Part shown: positions 1-9,171 of the stretch, one piece after another | Layout of the letters: the number at the start of each line of letters is the position of its first letter | Numbering within the stretch: position 1 is the stretch's first letter | The notes under the pieces: generated by a model | Databases searched by the model: none | What the model saw: the letters and a program-made list of their open reading frames with translations, nothing else | Told to the model about the DNA's origin: nothing | From: Leucobacter insecticola | Lineage (GTDB): Bacteria; Actinomycetota; Actinomycetes; Actinomycetales; Microbacteriaceae | Reading direction: 5' to 3' | DNA: 64,000 bases | Assembly: GCF_011382965.1 (NCBI RefSeq) | Contig: NZ_CP049934.1 | Location: 1,736,001 to 1,800,000 of the forward strand | Position numbers and translations under genes: made by a program

Positions 1-1400
1 CCGAAGTTGCGATGTCGTACACCGGGAACCTGTTGTCGCCTGCAGAGGACAAGTACACGCTCGACTACTACTTGCAGCTCGCAGACCGCATTGTCGAATC
101 AGGGGCGCATGTGCTCGCGATTAAGGACATGGCGGGTCTGCTGCGTCCAGCGGCCGCGACGAAGCTGGTTACGGCGCTCAGGGAACGCTTTGACGTGCCG
201 GTGCATCTCCACACGCATGACACACCGGGCGGGCAGCTTGCGACGCTGCTGGCAGCCTCCGCGGCGGGGGTTGACGCGGTGGATGTTGCTTCAGCCCCGA
301 TGTCGGGCACCACGAGCCAGCCGTCACTGTCCTCGCTCGTGGCTGCGCTTGCAGACACGGAGCGTGACACTGGCTTAGATGCCGACTCGGTGTACGCGCT
401 TGAGCCCTACTGGGATTCGGTGCGATCGCTGTACAAGCCGTTCGAATCGGGGATCCCGTCACCGACGGGGCGCGTGTACACGCACGAGATCCCCGGCGGC
501 CAGCTCTCCAACCTGCGCCAGCAGGCCATTGCGTTGGGGCTCGCAAACGACTTCGAGAAGATTGAAGACATGTATGCGGCGGCCGACCGGATCCTGGGCC
601 GGATCCCGAAGGTGACCCCTTCTTCGAAGGTGGTCGGTGACCTGGCGCTGCACCTCGCTGCGGTAGACGCCGATCCTGCCGATTTTGAGGCGAACCCCGG
701 CGCATACGACATTCCAGATTCTGTTGTCGGATTCCTTGCTGGGGAGCTGGGGGAGATCCCGGGCGGCTGGCCCGAGCCGTTCCGCACGAAGGTGCTCGCC
801 GGGAAAGACATCAAGATCGAGGTCGCCCCGGTGGCAGACACCGATCAGGCTTTGTTGGACGGCACGAGCGCGGAGCGTCGCCAGACGCTAAACCGCCTGC
901 TGTTCCCGGCCCCCACGGCCCAGTATGAGGCGGCGAAGGAACAGTACGGGGATCTTTCCGTGCTCGATACGAGTGACTACCTCTACGGGCTTGACGCGGG
1001 CGGTGAGCACGCGATCGATCTGTCGAAGGGTGTGCGCCTGTATGTCGGGCTCGAAGCGATCGGTGAGGCCGACGATAAGGGCGTGCGGACGGTGATGGTG
1101 CGCGTGAACGGGCAGTTGCGGCAGGTCTTCGTGAAGGACGAGAGTGTCGCGGTGTCTGTCCAGGTAGCGGAGAAGGCTGATCGTACGGTGCCGGGGCATG
1201 TTGCGGCCCCGTTCTCTGGCACGGTGACGGTGAAGGTCGCGGTGGGAGACACGGTTGAGGCGGGGCAGCCCATCGCGACGATCGAGGCGATGAAGATGGA
1301 GGCAGCGATCACGGCTCCCGTGACCGGTACTATCGAACGCGTCGCGTTTACAGGTGCTCGCCCGGTCGAGGCCAGCGACCTCATCGCCGTTATCGTTTAG
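1..1400 (+). CDS. pyc: Pyruvate carboxylase, C-terminal part (5' truncated by window edge)
   Basis: Anaplerotic enzyme that carboxylates pyruvate to oxaloacetate using ATP, bicarbonate and biotin. The frame is already open at base 3, so the gene begins before the window and only about 465 of the usual 1,130 or so residues are visible. What is seen is the end of the carboxyltransferase domain (an SYTGN motif at the first codons, then VHLHTHDTPGGQ, typical of the metal-binding TIM barrel), the conserved linker, and a C-terminal biotinyl domain with the EAMKMEA motif, whose second Lys is the biotin attachment site (about base 1294). It ends 17 bases before def. Identification is firm from the CT domain plus biotinyl domain order; an oxaloacetate decarboxylase alpha subunit is the main alternative, but actinobacterial context favours Pyc. 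Confidence 0.93.
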   Translation, partial: EVAMSYTGNLLSPAEDKYTLDYYLQLADRIVESGAHVLAIKDMAGLLRPAAATKLVTALRERFDVPVHLHTHDTPGGQLATLLAASAAGVDAVDVASAPMSGTTSQPSLSSLVAALADTERDTGLDADSVYALEPYWDSVRSLYKPFESGIPSPTGRVYTHEIPGGQLSNLRQQAIALGLANDFEKIEDMYAAADRILGRIPKVTPSSKVVGDLALHLAAVDADPADFEANPGAYDIPDSVVGFLAGELGEIPGGWPEPFRTKVLAGKDIKIEVAPVADTDQALLDGTSAERRQTLNRLLFPAPTAQYEAAKEQYGDLSVLDTSDYLYGLDAGGEHAIDLSKGVRLYVGLEAIGEADDKGVRTVMVRVNGQLRQVFVKDESVAVSVQVAEKADRTVPGHVAAPFSGTVTVKVAVGDTVEAGQPIATIEAMKMEAAITAPVTGTIERVAFTGARPVEASDLIAVIV

Positions 1401-1417
1401 TCGTCAGAGGAGTAAGC

Positions 1418-1908
1418 ATGGCCGTCCGTGACATTCGCCTGTTTGGAGATCCCGTGCTGCGCACAGTCTGTGACCCGATTGGGGTCGTTGATGACGGGGT
1501 GCGCGCGCTGGTCGAAGACCTCTGCGAGACAGTCGACATGGATGGCCGTGCTGGCCTCGCCTCGACGCAAATCGGACACACCCAGCGTGCGTTTAGCCTG
1601 AATATCGACGGCGAGATCAGCTATGTGCTGAACCCGGAGATCGTCTCTCTTGAGGGCGAGCCGCAGCCAACCGGCGAAGGCTGCCTGTCAGTGCCGGATC
1701 TATGGTTCGAGGTGATGCGCTACCCGCGTGCCACCGTGCGCGGTATCGACCTCGATGGAAAAGTGATCGAGATTTCGGGGAGGGGCTGCTCGCCCAGGCG
1801 CTGCAGCACGAGTGCGATCATCTCGATGGCAAGCTCTACATTTCGCGCCTCGACCGCGAACAGCGCGGTGAGGCAATGCGCCAGATCCGCAGTGCCACTT
1901 GGTTCTAG
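1418..1908 (+). CDS. def: Peptide deformylase (apparent frameshift at 1777-1780)
   Basis: Removes the formyl group from the N-terminal Met of new proteins. The ATG at 1418 follows an AGAGGAG ribosome site. Motif 1 appears as GRAGLASTQIG (GxGLAAxQ in the family), motif 2 as EGCLS (residues 87-91, metal-binding Cys) and motif 3 as HECDH (two His ligands and the catalytic Glu). Motifs 1-2 and motif 3 are in different frames. Adding one G to the GGGG at 1777-1780 restores the expected join ISGEGLLAQALQHECDH and gives a 163-residue protein, normal for the family. The lesion type matches the other broken genes here, so a sequencing error is more likely than a pseudogene. Its stop codon lies inside the inverted repeat at 1905. 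Confidence 0.9.
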
Positions 1909-2093
1909 TGTCCCGTGTCGCAAATTCGCTTCACATATCCCGGCACTCCGGCGGCGCATCACGTCGTTGTCGTCACTCGACGATGCAACGGCATCGCCTC
2001 ACTCCTCCGCCTCGCGCTGCATCCACCGGAGCACCGGTATCTGCAAAGCAACTTGCGACACAGGACACTAGTGTCCCGTCTCCCGTGTCGCGG
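1905..2093. repeat. Inverted and direct 19-bp repeat unit between convergent genes
   Basis: CTAGTGTCCCGTGTCGCAA at 1905-1923 is matched in inverse orientation by TTGCGACACAGGACACTAG at 2053-2071 (one mismatch). A third, interrupted direct copy follows from 2068 (CTAGTGTCCCGT, then CCCGTGTCGCGG). The element fills the whole gap between def and the convergent gene that ends at 2100, and includes the def stop codon. It could be a bidirectional terminator or a MITE-like element (15-bp inverted ends with CTAG on both sides). No ORF of note lies inside. Confidence 0.6.
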
Positions 2094-2099
2094 GCTGAG

Positions 2100-2648
2100 C
2101 TACTTGATCGTGCGGTACTTGCCATCTGATTCGTAGACCGTGCCGTCCTCACGCACGAGTCGCACGGAGCTTCCCAGATCCTCGCCCGCGAGAAAGCGGC
2201 GTTCGAGTTCGTCGGCTTCATCGCTCAGCTCTTCGATGCTGGCGAGATCGCTGCCGCCCATAAAGACGGTGGCACTCTTCAAATCAGTGAACAAGAACAT
2301 GAAGTCGCGAATATAGTTGGGGTCGACCTTATCCCCGTCGGGCAGCCGATCATAGATGGTGCCATCCTTGATGGCTTCGAGGTACTCCTCGCGACTCACC
2401 GAGAGTCGATCCCGCAGCTGTTCAAGCGCACGCTCGGAAGACTCCTGGGACGGGGTTGAGGGGGTGGAGGGAGCTGAAGGCGTAGGCGCGGGCTCCGGGC
2501 GAGGCATCGCCGCAGACATGGTCATTACGACGCGGAACGTGCCGACGGTGAGGATCGTCGTGGCGCCGAACACAATGACCGCGCCGATGATGATCAGGGC
2601 AATGGCCCAGCCCGGGATCCAGTGCTTTCGGTTCTCCTGAATATTCAC
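2100..2648 (-). CDS. Small membrane protein of unknown function
   Basis: A 182-residue protein that I do not recognise. It has a short cytoplasmic N-terminus, one strong transmembrane segment at about residues 13-38, a Pro/Ser/Thr-rich linker (PEPAPTPSAPSTPSTPS), then an acidic globular domain of about 120 residues. The start is a GTG at 2648 that shares one base with the stop of the upstream acyl-CoA synthetase gene (TAGTG), so the two are almost certainly co-transcribed and translationally coupled. The likely topology is N-in with the C-terminal domain outside. No Cys, lipobox or catalytic motif is apparent. Confidence 0.7.
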   Translation of the reverse strand: MNIQENRKHWIPGWAIALIIIGAVIVFGATTILTVGTFRVVMTMSAAMPRPEPAPTPSAPSTPSTPSQESSERALEQLRDRLSVSREEYLEAIKDGTIYDRLPDGDKVDPNYIRDFMFLFTDLKSATVFMGGSDLASIEELSDEADELERRFLAGEDLGSSVRLVREDGTVYESDGKYRTIK

Positions 2649-4480
2649 TACTTCCTCTGCATGTCGACGTTCTCTGTCTGCGGGTTATCGCCGTAGAGTT
2701 CGCCGATCTCGCGCGAGAAATCGCGCAGGATGTTGTCGCGCTTGATGCTCATCTTGGGAGTGAGATGCCCATTTGCCTCAATGAAGTCCGTGGGCAGGAT
2801 CACAAACTTACGAATTGACTCGGCCCGTGAGACGAAACGGTTGCCGCGGTCGATCGCGACTTGCACCTCGGCGAGTACCTTGGGATTCTTAGCTGCAACC
2901 TCCCTCGACATCTTCGGATCTTCCCCATTGTTCTTCAGCCAAGTGGGCAACATTTCCATGTCGAGGGTCACGAGCGCCGCGATAAACGGCTTCTGGTCGC
3001 CGACCGCCACGACCTGGCTGATGATCGTATTCGAGCGAATCGGATCCTCGAGCGCGGCGGGTGAGACATTCTTGCCGCCGGCGGTGACGATGATCTCTTT
3101 CTTGCGCCCGGTGATGGTGAGATAGCCCTCGCTGTCGAGTGAACCGAGATCACCTGTGCGGAAGAAACCGTCGTCGGTGAAGGCAGCCGCTGTGGCCTCC
3201 GGGTTGTTCCAGTACTCCTTGAAAACGTCGATGCCCTTGACCTCGATTTCGCCGTCTGCAGCGACACGCACCGTGTGGCCGGGGAGCGGCGGACCGACGG
3301 TGCCGATCTTGAAGTGATCGGGCAGATTGACGGTCACCGGGGCGGTTGTCTCAGTTAGGCCGTAGCCCTCCAAGATCTTCACACCGAGGCTGCGGTAGAA
3401 GTGGCCGAGATAGTGGCTGAGGGGCGCCGATCCCGAAACCGCGAATTGCACACGGCCGCCGAGCCGCTGACGCAACTTGGCGTACACGAGCTTGTCGTAG
3501 AGCTTAAATTGGAGGCCAAGCATGAACGGTACCTTGCCGGCATCAAGGGCTTCGGAGTGCCGCACGGCAACCGCCGCTGCGGTGCGGAAGATCTTGCCCT
3601 TGCCGTCGGCTTCGGTGTTCTGCTCAGCGGAGTTGTAGACCTTCTCGAATACTCGCGGCACCGCAAGCAGGAACGTCGGTTTGAACGAGCCGAGCGACGG
3701 CAACAATTGTGAAGTGTCGGGCTGGTGGCCGACCCGCACGCCGCCGTGCACACACAGCACCGAGATGAAGCGGGCAAAGACGTGCGCGAGGGTGACGAAC
3801 AGCAGCGTCGAGGAGCCCTCCTGCTGCACGACCTGATACAGCGCGGCTCCCGCGTTCCGCGACAGATCGACGAAGTTCGAGTGGGTCAGCACACACCCCT
3901 TCGGGCGGCCGGTGGAGCCGGAGGTGTAAATCAGCGTTGCGATGTCGCTGCCAACCGCAAGGTTCCGGCGGCGTTCGATCTCCTCGTCGTCCACGGAAGC
4001 GCCGGCGAGGGAGAGTGACGCGATGGCGTCCTCGTCCATGCGCCAGAGGAGCTCGGTGTGGGGGACATCGCTTCTGATCTCATTGAAGTGTTCGGCGTGT
4101 GCGGCTGTTTCCGTGAGGAGGCCGCGTGCGCCCGAGTCTTCCAGGATCCAATGCAACTGCAGTGCAGAGGAGGTCTCGTAGACCGGCACCATGATCGCGC
4201 CGGCGTAGTGCAGCGCAAAGTCTACGAGCGTCCACTCGTAGCTTGTTTTGCACATGAACGCGATTCGGTCGCCCGGCTGCACACCCGCCGCGGCGAAGCC
4301 CTTTGCGAGAGCGATGACCTGGGCACGGAACTGCGTAGCCGTGATATCGCGCCAGCCCCCGCCATCGGGAACGGCGAAAAGAATACGGTCGGGCGTGGCT
4401 TCAACCCGCTGTTCAAGCAGATCGGTGATGTTGTCTTCCGGGATCGGTGGAACCTGGATGGGCATTTCGGACAGATTCAT
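2648..4480 (-). CDS. AMP-forming long-chain acyl-CoA synthetase (FadD15-like)
   Basis: Activates fatty acids to acyl-CoA through an acyl-adenylate. The ANL-superfamily motifs are clear: P-loop-like YTSGSTGRPKG, the EGYGLTETTAP motif, the FRTGDLG motif, and GRKKEIIVTAGGKNVSP near the C-terminus. ATG at 4480 is chosen because AAAGGAG lies 8 bases upstream; the frame is open further upstream but without a good ribosome site. About 610 residues, normal for the FadD15/long-chain group. It is divergent from the acyltransferase gene at 4620, which would use the acyl-CoA product for phospholipid synthesis. Chain-length preference cannot be read from the sequence. Confidence 0.9.
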   Translation of the reverse strand: MNLSEMPIQVPPIPEDNITDLLEQRVEATPDRILFAVPDGGGWRDITATQFRAQVIALAKGFAAAGVQPGDRIAFMCKTSYEWTLVDFALHYAGAIMVPVYETSSALQLHWILEDSGARGLLTETAAHAEHFNEIRSDVPHTELLWRMDEDAIASLSLAGASVDDEEIERRRNLAVGSDIATLIYTSGSTGRPKGCVLTHSNFVDLSRNAGAALYQVVQQEGSSTLLFVTLAHVFARFISVLCVHGGVRVGHQPDTSQLLPSLGSFKPTFLLAVPRVFEKVYNSAEQNTEADGKGKIFRTAAAVAVRHSEALDAGKVPFMLGLQFKLYDKLVYAKLRQRLGGRVQFAVSGSAPLSHYLGHFYRSLGVKILEGYGLTETTAPVTVNLPDHFKIGTVGPPLPGHTVRVAADGEIEVKGIDVFKEYWNNPEATAAAFTDDGFFRTGDLGSLDSEGYLTITGRKKEIIVTAGGKNVSPAALEDPIRSNTIISQVVAVGDQKPFIAALVTLDMEMLPTWLKNNGEDPKMSREVAAKNPKVLAEVQVAIDRGNRFVSRAESIRKFVILPTDFIEANGHLTPKMSIKRDNILRDFSREIGELYGDNPQTENVDMQRK

Positions 4481-4619
4481 GGCAGCTCCTTTGACACCTC
4501 GTATCGGCCTCCGACGCGGCAGGGTTCTCGCCGCGCTATGTTGTTGCAAACAGCCTATATGCATAGCCCGTGGAACTCGGGCCTCGGCTATTCTGTGTTG
4601 AGTCGAGAGGACACCTACT

Positions 4620-5300
4620 GTGTTGTACTGGTTTTTTAAGCACCTAGTTTTTGGGCCGTTGTTGAAAACGATTTATCGGCCCTGGGTGGAGGGTGCCGAA
4701 AATCTTCCGGGCTCCGGGCCGGTGATTATTGTGGGAAACCACCTATCTGTCATTGACTCTTTTTTTATGCCATTGATGATCGATCGGCGTGTCTACTTCC
4801 TCGCAAAAAGTGATTACTTCACAGGAAAAGGACTGAAAGGGCGGATCGTTGCGAGCTTCATGCTCGCAGTCGGGCAACTGCCGATTGACCGTTCGGGTGG
4901 CAAGGCTTCGGAGGCGTCGCTGAACACCGGGCTCAGCGTGCTTGACCGTGGCGAGGTGCTGGGGATCTACCCCGAGGGCACCCGCAGCCCCGATGGTCGG
5001 CTCTACCGGGGCCGCACGGGCGTCGCCCGGCTCGTACTCGAATCCGGTGCGCTGGTAGTGCCTGCGGTGATGATCGACACCGAAAAGGCGATGCCCAAGG
5101 GTGTGAAGATCCCAAAGATTCGCCGAATCGGCACCGTGATTGGAAAGCCCATGGACTTCAGTCGATTTTCCGGCATGAGCGCCGATCGTTTCGTGCTCCG
5201 CAGCGTTACCGACGAGATCATGATCGAGATCCAGAAGCTCAGCGGGCAGCAATACATCGACGTGTACGCCACGAGCGTGCGCAATCAAGCTGCCGCATAG
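4620..5300 (+). CDS. 1-acylglycerol-3-phosphate acyltransferase family (PlsC-like)
   Basis: Membrane-associated acyltransferase that probably adds the second acyl chain to lysophosphatidic acid. The NHxxxxD motif is NHLSVID, and the substrate-binding block reads YPEGTRSPDG. The length (226 residues) and the hydrophobic N-terminus (YWFFKHLVFGPLLK) fit PlsC. The GTG start at 4620 follows GAGAGG. It is transcribed away from the fadD-like gene, which supports a shared role in membrane lipid supply. The family also includes acyltransferases for other lipids, so the exact acceptor is inference. Confidence 0.88.
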   Translation: MLYWFFKHLVFGPLLKTIYRPWVEGAENLPGSGPVIIVGNHLSVIDSFFMPLMIDRRVYFLAKSDYFTGKGLKGRIVASFMLAVGQLPIDRSGGKASEASLNTGLSVLDRGEVLGIYPEGTRSPDGRLYRGRTGVARLVLESGALVVPAVMIDTEKAMPKGVKIPKIRRIGTVIGKPMDFSRFSGMSADRFVLRSVTDEIMIEIQKLSGQQYIDVYATSVRNQAAA

Positions 5301-5379
5301 TATTCCTTTCGGTAGGCTTAAGAGGTTGCGGTGGCACATGCGCCGCGCAATCACAGTCGAGAACAGCTAAAGGACCACG

Positions 5380-6750
5380 GTGGCCAAGGTGAGCCAGACA
5401 CACGGAATCGATACCAGCAGCGTGCTTGCAGGACTCGACGCGTACCGCGCGCTCGAGGCGAAGCAGCAGCCGGTCTGGCCGGATCCCGCAGCTGTTGCTT
5501 CTGCATCTGACACACTCTCTAAGCAGCCGCCGCTGGTGTTTGCCGGCGAAGCGGATCAGCTGCGTGCCCGGCTCGCCGCTGCAGCGCGTGGCGAGGCGTT
5601 CCTGCTGCAGGGGGGCGACTGCGCTGAGACCTTTGAGGCCGCGACGGCTGACAAGATCCGTGATCGCGTGAAGACGCTGCTGCAGATGGCGGTCGTATTG
5701 ACCTACGGTGCATCCATGCCCGTGATCAAGGTCGGGCGCATGGCCGGCCAGTTCGCAAAGCCCCGCTCGAGCAACACTGAGACCCGCGACGGTGTGACAC
5801 TTCCCGCGTACCGCGGCGACCTGGTGAACGGCTACGACTTCACTGAAGAATCGCGCGCCGTGAACCCAGAACGACTGATCGAGGGATACCATGTCTCTGC
5901 CTCGACACTCAACTTGATCCGTGCCTTCACGCAGGGCGGATTTGCGGACCTGCGTCAGGTGCACGAGTGGAACAAAGGTTTTGTCGGCACCCCGGCAAAC
6001 CATCGCTATGAGTCTCTCGCGGCGGAGATTGACCGCGCCTTGAAGTTCATGGACGCGTGTGGTGTGGATCACACAGCCCTGACGCAGACCGAGTTCTACG
6101 TCAGCCACGAGGCGCTGCTTCTCGATTACGAACGTCCGCTGATCCGTATCGATTCACGCACGGGGCTGCCCTACGGAACCTCAGGCCACATGCTTTGGAT
6201 CGGTGAGCGCACGCGCGATCTCGACGGCGCGCATGTCGATCTGCTGTCACGCCTGCGCAACCCGATTGCTGTAAAGCTCGGGCCCACCGCCACGACCGAC
6301 GACGCTCTGCGCCTCATCGACAAGCTCGACCCCGACCGCGAGCCGGGTCGCCTCACCTTCATCACGCGCATGGGAGCAGACAAGATCCGCGACGTGTTGC
6401 CCGGTTTGCTCGCGGGGGTGCGTGATTCAGGTGCACAGCCGCTCTGGATCACGGATCCGATGCACGGCAACGGCATCACGACCGAGACCGGGTTCAAGAC
6501 GCGCCGCTTCGACGATGTCATGGACGAACTGCGTGGTTTCTTCGAGGCGCACCGCGAGGTCGGCACTTTCCCTGGTGGCATCCACGTGGAGCTCACCGGC
6601 GATGACGTTACCGAATGCCTCGGTGGCTCGGACAACATTGACGAGCTGGGGCTAGCGTCTCGCTACGAGTCTTTGTGCGACCCGCGGCTCAATCACCGCC
6701 AGTCGCTGGAACTCGCGTTCCAGGTAGCGGAGGAACTGAAGAAGCTGTAG
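5380..6750 (+). CDS. aroG: 3-deoxy-7-phosphoheptulonate synthase, class II
   Basis: First step of the shikimate pathway: condenses phosphoenolpyruvate and erythrose 4-phosphate to DAHP. The protein (456 residues) is a class II (plant/actinobacterial) enzyme, with LLQGGDCAETF near residue 80, VGRMAGQFAKPRS, the ITRMGADKI segment, the WITDPMHGNG motif, and GGIHVELTGDDVTECLGG near the C-terminus. GTG at 5380 follows AAAGGA. It probably supplies the tryptophan genes found later in the window. It stands alone, with a convergent kinase gene ending 3 bases after its stop. Confidence 0.95.
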   Translation: MAKVSQTHGIDTSSVLAGLDAYRALEAKQQPVWPDPAAVASASDTLSKQPPLVFAGEADQLRARLAAAARGEAFLLQGGDCAETFEAATADKIRDRVKTLLQMAVVLTYGASMPVIKVGRMAGQFAKPRSSNTETRDGVTLPAYRGDLVNGYDFTEESRAVNPERLIEGYHVSASTLNLIRAFTQGGFADLRQVHEWNKGFVGTPANHRYESLAAEIDRALKFMDACGVDHTALTQTEFYVSHEALLLDYERPLIRIDSRTGLPYGTSGHMLWIGERTRDLDGAHVDLLSRLRNPIAVKLGPTATTDDALRLIDKLDPDREPGRLTFITRMGADKIRDVLPGLLAGVRDSGAQPLWITDPMHGNGITTETGFKTRRFDDVMDELRGFFEAHREVGTFPGGIHVELTGDDVTECLGGSDNIDELGLASRYESLCDPRLNHRQSLELAFQVAEELKKL

Positions 6751-6752
6751 AG

Positions 6753-8693
6753 CTACAGCGAGAGCGTGCTCTTCACACGGATCTCAGTGCCTGCTGCGAC
6801 TCGCTGGCCGACGGCGGGATCGGTGCCCGTTGCCGTGGCGAGGCCACGCAGCGCGTCCGGTACGAGTGTTGAGGGTGCGAAACCTGCGGCCGTGAGGGTA
6901 TCCATCGCCTGTTGCAAGCCCATGCCCGCAACATCGGGTATCTCGAAGAGTTCGGGGCCAAGCGAAACCTGCAGGCCGACGGAGTCGCCCGGGCGCACCG
7001 GATCGGTGTGCAACGTGAGGGCCAAAACCTTACCCTCGGCAATGTCAGTGCTGTACGACTCGCTGATGAGCGAAGTGTCAACGGTAAGTTTCAGTGCCGC
7101 AAGCTTGGAGGTGGCTTCGCTGACGGTCATTCCGTTGACGTCGGGGAGGGGACCTGCGGAGACCACCAGGTCAATGCGCGCCTGCTCGGGGTACGTATCT
7201 TCGAGTGGTTCACCGTCGGTATTGAGGGCAGCGAGCACCGTCTGAGCGGCCTCCTCGGAGAATCGCTCTTCGATGACCTCACCAAAGACAAAACCCGCGT
7301 CCTTAATCGTGCGCTTGGCCTCTTCGAGGGAGATGCCGACAATTGTGGGGACCGGCTTAAGCTCCGGACCTGTTGATCGGCATAGCTGCACGCTGCTACC
7401 CCGGTCGAGCCGGGTGCCAGCCTTCGGCTCAGTGACGGAGGCGAATCCCTCTGGGATCTCCAGGCTCGAGCAGTCGACTACGTCGACGATAAGCGTGCGC
7501 TCAGTGAGACTCGCATTTGCGGTCTCCATATCGAGCCCTGCGACGTTTGGAACGGTGACGCGGGATCCCGGCCCTTGCCCGAACCACCAACCAGTGCCGC
7601 CGGCGACGACGACAAGCAGCACAAGCACCGCGGTGATCACCTTGCCCCGCGCTCCGCGTCGCTTCGCCGAATCTGCCGCTCGCTCGATGGCAGAAACCGG
7701 GGCGTCGTTCTGTGATCCCGTGTCCTCCCCGTCGGACGTACTGCCGGCTGCGAGGAGATCCCGCTGTTCATTGCCAAGGACTGTGGTTGATGGTGTGAGC
7801 ATCGAGGTCTGCTGATCCTGCAAATCGAGTACGCGAGTGGATCCCGGCACCGCGGAGCCGTTGCGAAGTGCAGAAAGGAACTCGAGGGCTTCGCCCGCGT
7901 CTCGTGGACGCTGATCCGGCTCCCGCTGAGTGGTCCAGCGCACAAGCTCATCGAGCTCGGGGGTCGCTTCACTGCTCACGAGTGACGGTACCGGTACTTC
8001 GGAGTGTGCGTGTTGATACGCGATCTGCATGGGCTGCTCGCCGGTGAAGGGCTGCGCCCCCGTGAACATCTCGTACATCATGATGCCGAAGGCGTAGAGG
8101 TCGCTGCGGGCGTCCGCGATGCCGCGCGTGACGAGTTCGGGGGAGAGGTATGCGATCGTGCCGAGAAGGGCCTGGCCGGTTGTGGTGTTGGCGCTCACCG
8201 CGCGTGCGAGTCCGAAGTCACCGAGTTTGATACGGCCGTCGTCGGCGAGCATCACGTTTTCGGGCTTCAAGTCACGGTGCACGATCCCCGCTCGATGCGC
8301 CGCCGCAAGTCCCGCGAGCACGGCTTCGCCGATTTCTAGGGCTTGATCGATCGTGAGCCGTTTCTGTTTTTTGAGAAGATCGCGCAGCGTGATACTGGGA
8401 AGGTACTCCATCACGAGGTACGTGCGTCCCGCGTCGTGCCCCTGGTCAAAGATGTTCACGAGGTTTGGGTGGGCCAGCCGGGCGGCGCTTCGTGCTTCCT
8501 GTTCGAAGCGTCTCGTAAAGTTTTCGTCCTCTGCGAGATGCTCGTGCATCACCTTCACGGCGACTCTTCGTTCTAAGCGCAGGTCGTTTGCGAGGTACAC
8601 CATCGCCATGCCGCCGCGTGCGATCCGGGAACGAATCACGTAGCGCTCATCGAGCGTTTTCCCGATCAGCGGGTCGGTAGGCACAGAAGTCAC
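6753..8693 (-). CDS. Ser/Thr protein kinase with PASTA domains (PknL/PknB family)
   Basis: Membrane receptor-type kinase of 646 residues. The kinase domain covers about residues 17-280, with a glycine loop (RIARGGMAMVY), catalytic Lys47 (AVKV), HRDLKPEN at 139-146 and DFG at 159-161. A basic stretch and one transmembrane helix (about 360-385) lead to an extracellular part with four PASTA repeats, which in this class bind peptidoglycan or lipid II fragments. The Rv2175c-like gene on the opposite strand 94 bases away matches the PknL/Rv2175c pairing known from mycobacteria, where PknL phosphorylates that DNA-binding protein. The start is GTG at 8693. PASTA count is by eye. Confidence 0.9.
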   Translation of the reverse strand: MTSVPTDPLIGKTLDERYVIRSRIARGGMAMVYLANDLRLERRVAVKVMHEHLAEDENFTRRFEQEARSAARLAHPNLVNIFDQGHDAGRTYLVMEYLPSITLRDLLKKQKRLTIDQALEIGEAVLAGLAAAHRAGIVHRDLKPENVMLADDGRIKLGDFGLARAVSANTTTGQALLGTIAYLSPELVTRGIADARSDLYAFGIMMYEMFTGAQPFTGEQPMQIAYQHAHSEVPVPSLVSSEATPELDELVRWTTQREPDQRPRDAGEALEFLSALRNGSAVPGSTRVLDLQDQQTSMLTPSTTVLGNEQRDLLAAGSTSDGEDTGSQNDAPVSAIERAADSAKRRGARGKVITAVLVLLVVVAGGTGWWFGQGPGSRVTVPNVAGLDMETANASLTERTLIVDVVDCSSLEIPEGFASVTEPKAGTRLDRGSSVQLCRSTGPELKPVPTIVGISLEEAKRTIKDAGFVFGEVIEERFSEEAAQTVLAALNTDGEPLEDTYPEQARIDLVVSAGPLPDVNGMTVSEATSKLAALKLTVDTSLISESYSTDIAEGKVLALTLHTDPVRPGDSVGLQVSLGPELFEIPDVAGMGLQQAMDTLTAAGFAPSTLVPDALRGLATATGTDPAVGQRVAAGTEIRVKSTLSL

Positions 8694-8787
8694 GACGAGA
8701 GTCTACGGAACAATCCCGGATCGAAGGGGTATGCGCGCCGGACGCACACACATTGCGATCTGGCGGCTGCGCTGGCAGAGTAAAGGT

Positions 8788-9135
8788 GTGTCTGAGAATC
8801 TCACCCCCGAAACCGTATACCTGACGATCCCTGACCTGGTCGAACGCTTTAATCTCGCTCCCGGGAAGATCCACCGCCTCATCGAAGACAACTACCTTGC
8901 AGCGGTACGCGTCGATGGAGTGTGGAAGGTGCCTGCGGAGTTTGTGCAGGGAAACCAGCCACTGCCGCCGCTGCGGGGCACACTGCTTGCGCTACTGGAC
9001 GCCGGGTACTCGACCGAGCAGGCCGTGACGTGGCTGCTTCAGCACAATGATGAGCTTGGTGAACGCCCCATCGATTCCCTGAATGACGGGCGCAAGAGCG
9101 CCGTCAGGCGCGCAACACAGGGACTTGCCTTCTAG
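8788..9135 (+). CDS. Rv2175c-like DNA-binding protein
   Basis: A protein of about 115 residues, similar in organisation to the mycobacterial DNA-binding protein Rv2175c: an N-terminal winged-helix segment (YLTIPDLVERFNLAPGKIHRLIEDNYLAAVRVDG) and a C-terminal helical region ending VRRATQGLAF. GTG at 8788 is preferred because Rv2175c-type homology starts just after it; an in-frame ATG at 8731 would add 19 residues of poor character. It is divergent from the PASTA kinase, a likely partner. A Thr-rich N-terminus (LTPETVYLT) could hold the phosphosites; that is inference. Confidence 0.78.
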   Translation: MSENLTPETVYLTIPDLVERFNLAPGKIHRLIEDNYLAAVRVDGVWKVPAEFVQGNQPLPPLRGTLLALLDAGYSTEQAVTWLLQHNDELGERPIDSLNDGRKSAVRRATQGLAF

Positions 9136-9171
9136 CTGGCATAGATCCTGCGATGCGCTGCGGGGTGGCCA

